From NCBI GenBank assembly GCA_034519525.1, contig JAXHOJ010000048.1, positions 1 to 64,000 of the forward strand: 64,000 nucleotides of DNA, given 5' to 3'. The notes beneath the pieces are model-generated. The model was not told where the DNA came from. It searched no databases and saw nothing but the letters and a program-made list of their open reading frames with translations. A program made the position numbers and the translations under genes. Below, in pieces: positions 8,459 through 17,037 of this stretch (position 1 is its first letter; every line of letters starts with the position of its first letter). This stretch comes from Gemmobacter sp034519525 (GTDB lineage Bacteria; Pseudomonadota; Alphaproteobacteria; Rhodobacterales; Rhodobacteraceae).

Positions 8459-10142
8459 ATGACAAATCCGCGCCATAACCTGCGTGACATCTACCCGCCG
8501 ACCGGCACCGAGATCAGCGCCAAAAGCTGGCTGACCGAAGCGCCGCTGCGGATGCTGATGAACAACCTGCATCCCGATGTGGCCGAAAACCCGCATGAGC
8601 TGGTGGTTTATGGCGGCATAGGGCGCGCGGCCCGCACCTGGGAGGATTTCGACCGCATCTGCGCCGCGCTGCGCGATCTGGAGGCAGACGAGACGCTGCT
8701 GGTGCAATCGGGCAAGCCCGTGGCCATCGTGCGCACCCATGCGGATGCGCCGCGCGTGCTGATCGCCAATTCCAATCTGGTGCCGCACTGGGCCACCTGG
8801 GAACATTTCAACGAATTGGACCGCAAGGGCCTGATGATGTATGGCCAGATGACGGCCGGCAGCTGGATCTACATCGGCACGCAGGGCATCGTGCAGGGCA
8901 CCTATGAAACCTTCGCCGAGGCGGGGCGCCAGCATTACGGCGGCGACCTGACGGGCAAATGGATCCTGACCGGCGGGCTTGGCGGCATGGGCGGCGCGCA
9001 GCCGCTGGCCGCCGTGATGGCGGGGGCCTGCTGTCTGGCGGTCGAGGTCGACGAGACGCGCATAGATTTCCGCCTGCGTACCCGCTATGTCGATGCCAAG
9101 GCGAAAACCCTGGACGAGGCGCTGGCCCTGATCGCCGAATGGACGGCCAAGGGCGAGGCGAAATCGGTGGGCCTTCTGGGCAATGCCGCCGATGTGTTCC
9201 CCGAACTGCTGGCCCGGATGCAGGCGGGCGGCATCCGCCCCGATATCGTGACCGACCAGACCAGCGCCCATGATCCGCTGCACGGCTATCTGCCGCAGGG
9301 CTGGACCGTGGCCGACTGGCGCGCCAAGCAAGAAACCGCCCCCGCCGAGGTGCAGGCCGCCGCCCGCGCCAGCATGCGCGCCCATGTCGAATCCATGGTG
9401 GGTTTCTGGAACGCCGGCGTGCCGACGCTGGATTACGGCAACAACATCCGGCAGGTGGCGCTGGAGGAAGGGCTGGAAAATGCCTTCGCCTTCCCCGGCT
9501 TCGTGCCCGCCTATATCCGCCCGCTGTTCTGCAAGGGCATCGGCCCGTTCCGCTGGGTGGCGCTGTCGGGTGACCCGGAGGATATCGCCAAGACCGATGC
9601 GGCGATGAAGAAGCTGTTCCCCGATAACACCCACCTGCACCGCTGGCTGGATATGGCGCGCGGATCGCATCGCCTTTCAGGGCCTGCCCGCGCGCATCTG
9701 CTGGATCGGCCTTGGCGACCGGCACCGCGCCGGGCTGATGTTCAACGAGATGGTGGCCAGCGGCGAGCTGAAGGCGCCCATCGTGATCGGGCGCGACCAC
9801 CTGGACTCCGGCTCCGTCGCCTCGCCCAACCGCGAGACCGAAGCGATGCAGGACGGCTCGGACGCGGTGTCCGACTGGCCGCTGCTGAACGCGCTGCTCA
9901 ATACCGCCTCGGGCGCCACCTGGGTCAGCCTGCACCACGGCGGCGGCGTGGGCATGGGGTTCAGCCAGCATTCCGGCGTTGTGATCGTGGCCGATGGCAC
10001 GCCCGAGGCCGCGAAACGGCTGGAGCGCGTGTTGTGGAACGATCCGGCCTCGGGCGTGATGCGCCATGCCGATGCGGGCTATGACATCGCACTGGATTGC
10101 GCCCGCGACCACGGGCTGCGCCTGCCGGGCATCCTGGGGTGA
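8459..10142 (+). pseudogene. hutU: Urocanate hydratase HutU, interrupted by one frameshift
   Basis: HutU hydrates urocanate to 4-imidazolone-5-propionate using bound NAD+. The first frame runs from ATG 8459 (MTNPRHNLRDIYPPTG) to WLDMAR at about 9661. The C-terminal third continues in the next frame as DRIAFQGLPARICWIGLGD, through NADGHS-type motifs HLDSGSVASPNRETEAMQDG and LHHGGGVGMGFSQHSG, to the stop at 10142. One extra base in the GCGCGCGG run at 9656-9663 explains it; corrected length is about 560 residues, normal for HutU. Conservation on both sides is excellent, so a sequencing error or very recent mutation is likely. The stop overlaps the hutD GTG. Confidence 0.9.
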
Positions 10143-10687
10143 GGGGGGTCTACCCTGCGGCGGAACGTCAGTTCCGCCCGTGGAAGAACGGCGGTGGGCA
10201 AACGGCAGAAATTGCCGTTTCGCCCACCGGGGCCGGGTTTGGCGATTTTGACTGGCGGATTTCCACCGCCATTGTCGCCACGGATGGCCCGTTTTCGTGC
10301 TTTCCGGATGTGACCCGCATTCTGACGGTGATTGAAGGCGGCGCCATGCGGTTGCAGGTCTCCGGGCAGGTGCATGTGATGGATGCGGCCAGCCCGCCGC
10401 TGGTCTTTCCGGGCGACGCACCTTGTGCCGCACAGCTGACGGCCGGGCCGCTGCTGGATTTCAACGTGATGATCCGCCATCCCCTGCGGGCCACAGTCAC
10501 ACGCGGGCCTCTGGCCGTGCCGGAACCGGGCGCGCTGGCCCGGCTGGCGCTGCTGCTGGAGCCGGGCGCCGGGCTGGACCGGCTGGATCTGGTCGATCTG
10601 GATGCCTGCGACCCCGCGCTGCTGGCCGAACTGGCGGATCTGCGCGCCCTGACGGTGGCCATTCACGGCGAAACAGAAGCCGCCTGA
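10139..10687 (+). CDS. hutD: HutD/Ves family protein
   Basis: The 182-residue cupin-like protein contains the HutD signature (PWKNGGGQTAEIAV near the N-terminus, then FDWRISTAIVATDGPFS). HutD is found in many hut operons; in Pseudomonas it is proposed to limit pathway flux, and its biochemical activity is unsettled. I chose GTG 10139, whose GTGA overlaps the hutU stop and leads directly into RGVYPAAERQFRPWKNG. It is the last gene of the rightward hut transcript. Confidence 0.85.
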   Translation: MRGVYPAAERQFRPWKNGGGQTAEIAVSPTGAGFGDFDWRISTAIVATDGPFSCFPDVTRILTVIEGGAMRLQVSGQVHVMDAASPPLVFPGDAPCAAQLTAGPLLDFNVMIRHPLRATVTRGPLAVPEPGALARLALLLEPGAGLDRLDLVDLDACDPALLAELADLRALTVAIHGETEAA

Positions 10688-10793
10688 ACGCAGGAATGGC
10701 GGGATCGCGGCGGCGGCCTGAAGGCATCGGCACCATGATGGCCGATGGCATCGGGCCGTGATTGGCGCCGGTGCGGATGGCAAAGATCAGCCG

Positions 10794-11993
10794 CTAATGC
10801 CGCCACTGCGGCGGAAGTTCGGCGATGGTGGCCAGCAGGATATCCGCAATCCTTGCATGATCGCCCTGCGAGGGATGCGCCTGACAGGCCGTGCGGTCCA
10901 GCACCGGCAGGGTAACCAGCCTGACATGCGGCGCTTCGGGCTTGATATGGGCCATGGCCTGACGATGTGCCTCCATCAGGCTGTCACCATGTTCGGCAAA
11001 GGCCAGCAGCAGCAGTTCCGCCCCCGGGTTGCGCTGCAAGGCAGCCCGTGCCAGCTCTGCCAGACCTGCCGCCGCATCCGCCTCCAGATCGGGGGTGCCA
11101 TCCCAGCTTTCGCCCTTGTCCAGCGGGGTGGAAAAATCGTTCGATCCCAGTGCCAGAACAACAAGCTGCGCCGGGGGCTCTGGCAAGGCAGGCAGCGCGG
11201 CTGCCGTGGGTTCATCCAGCGGATACAGATCCGTCATGGTGATGCCGGGGGACAGGCCTTCATGGTTGCGCACGATGCCGATGCCGGATTGGGCAATGAC
11301 CCGGGCTTGCCCACCCAGCCCCGCCGCAACCCGGGCCGGAAAGGCGGCCGTGCTGTCGGTCGTCAGAAAGACCGCCTCTGCGGTGCAGTCGCGCCCGGGG
11401 GCGGTATTGCCATAGCCCAGGGTTTCTGAATCCCCGATGAATTCGATCAGCGGGCGCCGGTCTGCCGGGGCCTCGGGCGCCGCAGCCTTTGCCCAGATGC
11501 CGCCAAACCCGGCGGGGGCCGCAGATTCGTTCAGCTTTTCCAGCGTTATGTCATGTGGCCCCGGCGCGAGGCCCGCGAGTTCGATCACCGCGCGCCCCGG
11601 CCGTGTCAGGATCAGCGCGGTTTCGCGGGCGCCATCCACCGTCAGGCGAAAGCGGTTCACCGCATCGTCAAACACCAGATAGGCCACCGTTCCGTCAAAG
11701 CGGCTGTGGATGACAAGCCCGGGCCAGTGATGGCGCAGGCTTTGGCCGGGCTGCATCCAGACCAGCCGCCCTTCGGCCTGCAGGGGGCTGGGGTGCAGAT
11801 CGGCGGGCAGGGCATCCGCCGCCAGCAGCCGGGCCGACAGGCCGCGATCCTGTGGTTGCAGGCCCGCAATCACCGGAACCGGGGCAGGCGGGGCGGCTGC
11901 GGCATCAGGCTGCAGGCGGCTGCCGGTGGCGGCGACCGCCAACCCCGCCGCCACCAGCGCTGCCGCGGCCAGGGCCTTGTTGCGCATGTTCAT
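10794..11993 (-). CDS. Secreted SGNH/GDSL hydrolase, CE2-like esterase
   Basis: This 399-residue protein starts with a signal peptide or membrane anchor (MRNKALAAAALVAAGLAVAATG). A beta-rich N-terminal half (about 60-170) precedes an SGNH hydrolase domain from about 180. The nucleophile block is FIGDSETLGYGN, block III is LALGSNDFSTPL, and the C-terminal Asp-His pair may be in SQGDHARIADILL. This jelly-roll plus SGNH arrangement is that of carbohydrate esterase family 2, which deacetylates sugars. It lies 77 bp downstream of the second haemophore-like gene on the same strand and may be cotranscribed, but no haem role is evident. Confidence 0.75.
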   Translation of the reverse strand: MNMRNKALAAAALVAAGLAVAATGSRLQPDAAAAPPAPVPVIAGLQPQDRGLSARLLAADALPADLHPSPLQAEGRLVWMQPGQSLRHHWPGLVIHSRFDGTVAYLVFDDAVNRFRLTVDGARETALILTRPGRAVIELAGLAPGPHDITLEKLNESAAPAGFGGIWAKAAAPEAPADRRPLIEFIGDSETLGYGNTAPGRDCTAEAVFLTTDSTAAFPARVAAGLGGQARVIAQSGIGIVRNHEGLSPGITMTDLYPLDEPTAAALPALPEPPAQLVVLALGSNDFSTPLDKGESWDGTPDLEADAAAGLAELARAALQRNPGAELLLLAFAEHGDSLMEAHRQAMAHIKPEAPHVRLVTLPVLDRTACQAHPSQGDHARIADILLATIAELPPQWRH

Positions 11994-12070
11994 CTCCCGT
12001 CACCCGCGCGCGAATTAGGGGGAAAGAGCGGCGGCAGGGCAAGTAAAAACTGCCCCACCCCCTGCGCGCC

Positions 12071-13084
12071 TTACAGAAGAAAATCATCCACCGTCAGGTC
12101 ATGCTGCCCGGTCAGCGTGATGCGGAAATCGGCCTTGCCATCCCCGTTCACATCGCCGGTCAGGATCGTGGCATTGCCCGAAACCACGGCGCGCAGCTGG
12201 CCTGCCGCGCTGAAGCCCTCATCCCCGATAAAGGTGAAGGCCTGATTGCCGCCCTGCCGGCTGTTGGCATCCATCCCGGTCAGCACGATCAGATCATTCT
12301 GCGCCGCATTGAAATCCGCGATCCGGTCGCCCTTTGCGGCGGCGATGCTGGCAAACACAAAGCGGTCCGCCCCGCCATTCCCGGTCAGCAGATCCGCCCC
12401 CGTGCCCCCGTTCAGCACATCGCGGCCCTGCCCGCCATAAAGGCTGTCATTCCCGGCACCGCCCAGCAGCGTATCATGGCCGTTCAGGCCCCAGATCTTG
12501 TCAGCGCCGCCCTTGCCATCCACCCGGTCGCCGAACCGGGTTCCGCGATAGCTGTCGGCCCCGGCCGATCCCGTCACCTGATGCGCCTCGGCCCAGATGT
12601 GGTCATAGATCGGCTGCGCATCCACCGTATCGCCATCCGGCCCGCCGCCCATCAGCCCGGCCACGATCTCGTGCACGTCACCCGCCACACCGGCGGGATT
12701 GTCGATCGACAGGCCGGTGATGGTGATGAATTCCTGCACGCCGGAAATCAGCCCGCCCTCCAGCGCCAGATCCTGCGCATCGGCATCCCAGGCATCGCCC
12801 AAACGGGCCAGCCGGATGCTGTCGATGCTGCCGCTGACCGTGTGGTTCGAGAAGGTATAGAAGAAATCCTCGCCATCCAGCACCACCACGCGGGTATCGG
12901 CCTCGGATCCGGTTTCCGGCGTATCCAGATGCAGGATCTGCGTCGTTTCGCTGCTGCCGGTCGGTTCCAGGAACCAGGGCATTTCGAAGGGCACGAAGCC
13001 CGCGAAATAGCTTTTCAGATCGGCGTTGAAATCAACGCCCTTGCCCGTTTCGGGGTCGGCGGTCAGGGTGATTTTCAGGGTCAT
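12071..13084 (-). CDS. HasA-like haemophore domain fused to RTX calcium-binding repeats (copy 1)
   Basis: The 337-residue protein has two parts. Residues 1-165 resemble secreted haem-binding HasA: DGEDFFYTFSNHTVSGSIDS aligns with the Tyr75 haem-ligand segment of Serratia HasA (Tyr76 here, His81 nearby), and DNPAGVAGDVHEIVAGLMGG aligns with the conserved HasA stretch ending in YGLMSG. No histidine occupies the His32-loop region. Residues about 195-250 carry RTX nonapeptides (GGAGNDSLYGGQGRDVLNGG), and the C-terminus DLTVDDFLL suits type I secretion. There is no N-terminal signal peptide. A good AAGGACAGATC leader precedes the ATG. It lies 38 bp downstream of the TonB receptor. Secretion genes are not in the window. 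Confidence 0.75.
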   Translation of the reverse strand: MTLKITLTADPETGKGVDFNADLKSYFAGFVPFEMPWFLEPTGSSETTQILHLDTPETGSEADTRVVVLDGEDFFYTFSNHTVSGSIDSIRLARLGDAWDADAQDLALEGGLISGVQEFITITGLSIDNPAGVAGDVHEIVAGLMGGGPDGDTVDAQPIYDHIWAEAHQVTGSAGADSYRGTRFGDRVDGKGGADKIWGLNGHDTLLGGAGNDSLYGGQGRDVLNGGTGADLLTGNGGADRFVFASIAAAKGDRIADFNAAQNDLIVLTGMDANSRQGGNQAFTFIGDEGFSAAGQLRAVVSGNATILTGDVNGDGKADFRITLTGQHDLTVDDFLL

Positions 13085-13122
13085 GATCTGTCCTTTCAGG
13101 CCAGAAACCAGGGGGCAGGGGG

Positions 13123-15054
13123 TCAGAACCGCAGGGTCAAGGAGGCCTGCATGTTGATCCCCGGCGCAGGCTGGGTTTCCAGATGCGGGGTGTAAACTTC
13201 GTCAAGGATGTTGTTGATCGCAAAGCCGAAACTGCCATGCGCGCCCACCGGCTGCGTCAGAAACAGATCGACGGTGTTCCAGCTGCCGCTTTGGAAATCG
13301 CCGCTGGTCTTGGCCCCCACGGCGGTCAGCCGGGCGCCATATTCCGCGCCTTGTGCGCTGCGCAGGCCTGCTGTCATCACCAGCCGGTCGGGCGCCACGC
13401 GCGACAGTTCGGCGCCGCTGTCCTGATCCACGCCATGCAGGCGCTGTGCCGCCAGCGTCAGGAAATGGCGGTCGCTGTCATAGCCCGCCTCAAGCTCGAT
13501 CCCCTCGATCCGGACGCGGGCGATGTTGTTATACTGGTAATAGCCGTTGAAGACGCCACCCACCCGTTCCATCCCGATGTAATCATCGACATCAGACCGA
13601 AAGATGGTGGCCTTGGCTGTCACCCTGTCGCCATCGGCGAACAGGTCGGCGGCCTCATAGCCCAGCCCCAGTTCCGCCGAAAAGGCGCGTTCGCCCTTCA
13701 GGTTCGGGTTCGGGCGCACTTCGAAATTCGCGGGTTCGGGGTGTGATCCATCCACCAGCGCCTCGTTCAGCGACGGCGGGCGATAGCCCTGCGCCAGCGA
13801 TCCATAAAGGCTGACGGTTTCCCCCAGCGGATGTTTCACCGCAACCCGCGGCGAAACGGCCTGCCCCGAGGTGCCGGTGCCATCGCTGGACAGGCTGTAT
13901 CCATCGCCAGAAAGGCCCAGCGTCAGCTCTGTCTCGCCCAGCAGCAGCCGGTCGGCGGCATTCAGCGACCAGACGCTGCGCCGCCCCGAAGGGCTCAGGC
14001 TGTCGGTGCTGGGGTCATCCGTTGTCACCCGGTCTTCGAACAGCTCCAGCGTCAGGGTCAGCTCATGCGACAGCGCGCCGGTTTCGAACTGCGATATGTT
14101 GCGTGACCGCAGGCCGGTGGTTGTGGTGTCATAAGACCGTTCCACCCCGGTGGGGTTCAGATCGGCATCCAGCGCCTTCTGCCGGATCTCGGTTTCGGTG
14201 CGATACAGGTTGGTCGTGATGTCGATCAGCCCGCCATCGCCCGCAAAGCCATGATCCAGCCCGAAACCGCTGCTCGTCAGATCGGTGTCGCGCGGCGTGC
14301 TGGTGGCGATGCCGGTGATGTAATCCCGCGTCATCACCCGGCCCGACAAGGCCAGATCATGCCCCGAGGGCAGGTGCCAGCCCGCCTTCAACAGGCCGGA
14401 ATTCATCAATTCGCCTGCAGTGATTTCCGTGCCATCGCCTGTTTTGTAATCGCCGCTTTCGCTGCGCGTCAGCGCGGCGGTCAGATCGGCGGTTTCGCCC
14501 ATCCTTGTTGCCCAGGCCGCATGAACGGTAGGGGCCTTGGCAAAGCTGCCATAACGCAGCCGCGTCTCGCCGCCCGAGGTTTCGCCCTCTGCAATCAGAT
14601 CCGCCGCCGTCAGTGTGCGAAACTCCACCGCGCCCGCAATCGCCCCCGCCCCGGCGCCCGGGCCGCGCGTCACTGTCACGCTGCGCAACATTTCCGGGTC
14701 CAGCGCAAAGGTGCCATTGGCGCCATGGCCCGCCCGGGCAAAATTCTGCCGCGCGCCGTCGATGCTGACGGCAACCCGGCTATTATCCTGCAACCCGCGG
14801 ATGTTCACCGCCATTTCCGGCTCGGCGGCCGATCCGCCCTGTGTGGTGATCCCCGCCATCCCGCGAAAGATCGCCTCAAGCGAGGGCGCGGCCGCCGTCG
14901 GTTCCAGCGCAACGGTGGTGGTGGCCGGCGCTGTCTCTGCCGGCGCAACAAGGGTGACGGTGTCCAGCTGCACCTCTGCCGCCTCCTGCGCGTGCAGCGC
15001 GGTCGGGGCAAGGGCCAGCAGGGCAACAGCGGCAGGGATGCGGTGCAGGGGCAT
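13123..15054 (-). CDS. TonB-dependent haem/haemophore receptor
   Basis: This 643-residue outer-membrane receptor has a signal peptide (PAAVALLALAPTALHAQ), a plug domain (about 50-155, VSIDGARQNFARAGHGANG) and a 22-strand-type barrel ending in LTLRF. It carries the haem-receptor FRAP/NPNL arrangement: YRPP at 424-427, His438 in DGSHPEP, and NPNL at 449-452. His110 in the plug matches the second conserved haem histidine of HemR/HmuR/HutA receptors. It sits between two HasA-RTX genes, so it probably takes haem from those proteins. No tonB or haem ABC importer is nearby. The class is sure; the HasR-like partnership is inferred. Confidence 0.87.
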   Translation of the reverse strand: MPLHRIPAAVALLALAPTALHAQEAAEVQLDTVTLVAPAETAPATTTVALEPTAAAPSLEAIFRGMAGITTQGGSAAEPEMAVNIRGLQDNSRVAVSIDGARQNFARAGHGANGTFALDPEMLRSVTVTRGPGAGAGAIAGAVEFRTLTAADLIAEGETSGGETRLRYGSFAKAPTVHAAWATRMGETADLTAALTRSESGDYKTGDGTEITAGELMNSGLLKAGWHLPSGHDLALSGRVMTRDYITGIATSTPRDTDLTSSGFGLDHGFAGDGGLIDITTNLYRTETEIRQKALDADLNPTGVERSYDTTTTGLRSRNISQFETGALSHELTLTLELFEDRVTTDDPSTDSLSPSGRRSVWSLNAADRLLLGETELTLGLSGDGYSLSSDGTGTSGQAVSPRVAVKHPLGETVSLYGSLAQGYRPPSLNEALVDGSHPEPANFEVRPNPNLKGERAFSAELGLGYEAADLFADGDRVTAKATIFRSDVDDYIGMERVGGVFNGYYQYNNIARVRIEGIELEAGYDSDRHFLTLAAQRLHGVDQDSGAELSRVAPDRLVMTAGLRSAQGAEYGARLTAVGAKTSGDFQSGSWNTVDLFLTQPVGAHGSFGFAINNILDEVYTPHLETQPAPGINMQASLTLRF

Positions 15055-15115
15055 GGATATGCCTTTCTTCAGGAACAGAGGGGCCGCGCGGCCCCTCTGC
15101 CGTCAGGGACGGAGA

Positions 15116-16150
15116 TCAGAACAGGAAGCTGGCGTCGGTCAGATCGGCCGCATCCACGCCGGTCAGCGTGACGACAATCGCGCCGATGGTGACAGTGGCC
15201 CCCAGATCGGTATCCGCGATGGTCAGCGCCTCCAGACCGTCCAGGTTCAGCGCCGTCAGGTCGATCACGTCATCGGTGGTGCTGAAATCGGTGATCGTGT
15301 CGCGCTTCGCCCCTGCGGCAAATACAAAGACATCCGACCCCGCGCCGCCGGTCAGCTCGTCAAAGCCTGCGCCGCCGGTCAGCGTGTCATTGCCGTTGCC
15401 GCCCACCAGCGTATCGGCGCCGACGCCACCGTTGATCACGTCATGCCCGGCACCGCCCAACAGCGAATCGCGCCCGGCCCCGCCATAGAGCGTGTCATTG
15501 CCGCCACCGCCATATTGGGTGTCGTTGCCCGCGCTCCACAGCAGGGTGTCATTGCCCGAACCGCCCATCAGCAGGTCATCGCCCGCAAAGCCGGTCAGCG
15601 TGTCGGCGCCGGTCGATCCGGTCACTTCCACCGCATATTCGCTGATGAGATCATAGATCGCGGCGCCATCCAGCAGGCGGATCGCGCTGTACAGCGCATG
15701 AACCGGGTTCACCGTGGTGTCGCTGCCGGTGCCCGGCGCTGCCGAAATATCCAGCCCCTCGATCACCACCCCGGTATCAAGGCCCGAAATCAGGCCATCC
15801 GCGCCATTGCCCTGGGTGCCGCTGGTCTCGCCATCCACCCAGGCGCCGAATGTGATGCTTTCCACATTGCCGCTGATGCCATGGCCGTAAGAGCTGCCAT
15901 AATGGATCATGTCATAGGCGAAATCTTCGCCACCGATCACCACTGCGGCATCATTCTGCGCCCCATCTTCGGTAAAGCGGCCCAGAATCTGGTCGCCGTT
16001 CATGTAATAGGTGCCACCAAAGGCGCTGTCCGGCGTGCCGCCGTAAAAGCTCATGGCGCCAGAGGCAAAGCCTGCAAAGAAATCAGAGAAGTAGGTGGCG
16101 AGGTTGACGCCGGTAACGCCCGAAGCGTCAATGCTGATCGCATTGGTCAT
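15116..16150 (-). CDS. HasA-like haemophore domain fused to RTX calcium-binding repeats (copy 2)
   Basis: This 344-residue protein (start at 16150, MTNAISIDASG, with AGGA eight bases upstream; ATGs at 16159 and 16171 are also open) is organised like copy 1. The N-terminal domain contains YFSDFFAGFASG, FYGGTPDSAFGGTYY and GGEDFAYDMIHYGSSYGHGI, matching the HasA haem-tyrosine segment (Tyr79, with His83 and His90 nearby) and the GGFYGGS-like loop of HasA. The His32 ligand position lacks histidine. RTX repeats fill about 190-270 (GGGGNDTLYGGAGRDSLLGG), followed by a C-terminal domain ending DASFLF. It is the first gene after the iron-rhodo box and precedes the receptor by 61 bp. Confidence 0.76.
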   Translation of the reverse strand: MTNAISIDASGVTGVNLATYFSDFFAGFASGAMSFYGGTPDSAFGGTYYMNGDQILGRFTEDGAQNDAAVVIGGEDFAYDMIHYGSSYGHGISGNVESITFGAWVDGETSGTQGNGADGLISGLDTGVVIEGLDISAAPGTGSDTTVNPVHALYSAIRLLDGAAIYDLISEYAVEVTGSTGADTLTGFAGDDLLMGGSGNDTLLWSAGNDTQYGGGGNDTLYGGAGRDSLLGGAGHDVINGGVGADTLVGGNGNDTLTGGAGFDELTGGAGSDVFVFAAGAKRDTITDFSTTDDVIDLTALNLDGLEALTIADTDLGATVTIGAIVVTLTGVDAADLTDASFLF

Positions 16151-16235
16151 GATATCCATCCTGTCAGTCATGAGGGTCGGTATGGTGACTGGCAGGATCG
16201 GCGGGCTGCATACCTATGCGCCCCGGATATTAAAC

Positions 16236-16252
16236 TTGATAGATTTTGTCAA
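16236..16252 (-). promoter_or_regulatory. Iron-rhodo (RirA-type) box upstream of the haemophore operon
   Basis: TTGATAGATTTTGTCAA fits TGA-N9-TCA, the published iron-rhodo box of RirA-regulated genes in Rhizobiales and Rhodobacterales. It lies 86 bp upstream of the copy 2 haemophore start. The reverse strand reads TTGACA at one edge, so it may overlap a -35 element. Iron-repressed expression of the whole operon is the likely reading. Confidence 0.55.
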
Positions 16253-16303
16253 TTAACACTTCGCCGCCTGTTCCGCACAGAAAACCGCCCGGCAATCCAC
16301 CCG

Positions 16304-16921
16304 TCAGCCCATGCGCAACATCGCCGCCAAAGGCCCGTTCTGGCGCCCCACCAGCTGCCGCAGATCGGCGGGGGTCATGGCGTCATCCTTGACGAATTCG
16401 ATGAACATCATGTTGAGATTGTTGAAAATCATCTCTCCCAGCGCGGTGCAGTCCGTATCCGCCCGCAGCTGCCCCTTGCCCTGCAGCCGCAGCAACAGCG
16501 CGCAGACCTGCTGGCGCAGCCGCCCGTCCAGTTCGGTATAGCGGCGGCTGAACGGCGTATCGGGCGCCTGGATCGCCAGCGCCATGGCGGTGCGCCACAT
16601 TTCCTTGGTCAGCCAGACCAACGAATGGTCATAGTAGCAGCCGATCAGCGCATCCAGCGCCTGCGCCACATCGGCGGGCGGGGCGGCCACGATGGCTTCG
16701 CCCGCCTCCAGCACCGCCTCCACCTCCATCGTCACGGTGGCCAGCAGCAGATCGCCCTTGGTCTGGAAGTAGTTGTAAAAGGTGCCCACCGAAACTTCGG
16801 CCACCTCTGCAATATCTTCGATGCGGGCGGCGTCATATCCCACGGTCTGGAACAGATGCAGCGCCGCATCCAGCAGGCGCCGGTTCCTGTCTGCTTTCTG
16901 CCGTGCCCGCAAGCCTGCCAT
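16304..16921 (-). CDS. TetR family transcriptional regulator
   Basis: The 205-residue regulator has a TetR helix-turn-helix at about 15-60 (LLDAALHLFQTVGYDAARIE, then VSVGTFYNYFQTKGDLLLA). A helical ligand/dimer domain follows. It is transcribed away from the polyamine-type transporter operon starting at 17038, and the 116-bp shared region has an inverted repeat. Control of that operon is therefore likely; the effector is unknown. It does not obviously belong with the haem operon, which has its own iron box. Confidence 0.88.
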   Translation of the reverse strand: MAGLRARQKADRNRRLLDAALHLFQTVGYDAARIEDIAEVAEVSVGTFYNYFQTKGDLLLATVTMEVEAVLEAGEAIVAAPPADVAQALDALIGCYYDHSLVWLTKEMWRTAMALAIQAPDTPFSRRYTELDGRLRQQVCALLLRLQGKGQLRADTDCTALGEMIFNNLNMMFIEFVKDDAMTPADLRQLVGRQNGPLAAMLRMG

Positions 16922-16945
16922 CGTTCATCCTCTGCCTTTTATTTG

Positions 16946-16977
16946 ATATTGACTTCAAAAATGAGGCCATTCAATAT
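16946..16977. promoter_or_regulatory. Inverted repeat in the TetR/ABC divergent promoter
   Basis: ATATTGA (16946-16952) and TCAATAT (16971-16977) are perfect inverted copies 18 bp apart. They lie in the AT-rich stretch between the divergent starts. A TetR dimer-of-dimers or two promoters could use them. A shorter TTGA-CT-TCAA repeat lies inside at 16949-16958. Confidence 0.4.
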
Positions 16978-17037
16978 TTTTCTCAGGCGCCGTCAGAGCG
17001 CACCCCAACAAGCACCTTCCCCAACAGGAGCCACCGC

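Noticed and set aside
9656..9663. Loss of a GC dinucleotide as the cause of the hutU frameshift
   Set aside because: It would give MARADRIAFQ, one residue longer than the conserved MARERIAFQ-type sequence, so a single extra base is simpler.
7103..9670. Very long open frame antisense to the CoA-transferase, acyl-CoA dehydrogenase and hutU genes
   Set aside because: Composition is rich in His, Gln, Arg and Gly with no domain; it is the shadow that high-GC codon bias creates opposite real genes. Similar antisense frames at 14615-17041 and 36769-39648 were dropped for the same reason.
10688..10793. Terminator between the convergent hutD and esterase genes
   Set aside because: The GGCATCGG/CCGATGGC repeat has a mismatch and no T-run; too weak to call.
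16236..16252. FNR box before the haemophore operon
   Set aside because: The TTGA and TCAA arms are nine bases apart, not the TTGAT-N4-ATCAA spacing of FNR; TGA-N9-TCA fits an iron-rhodo box instead.
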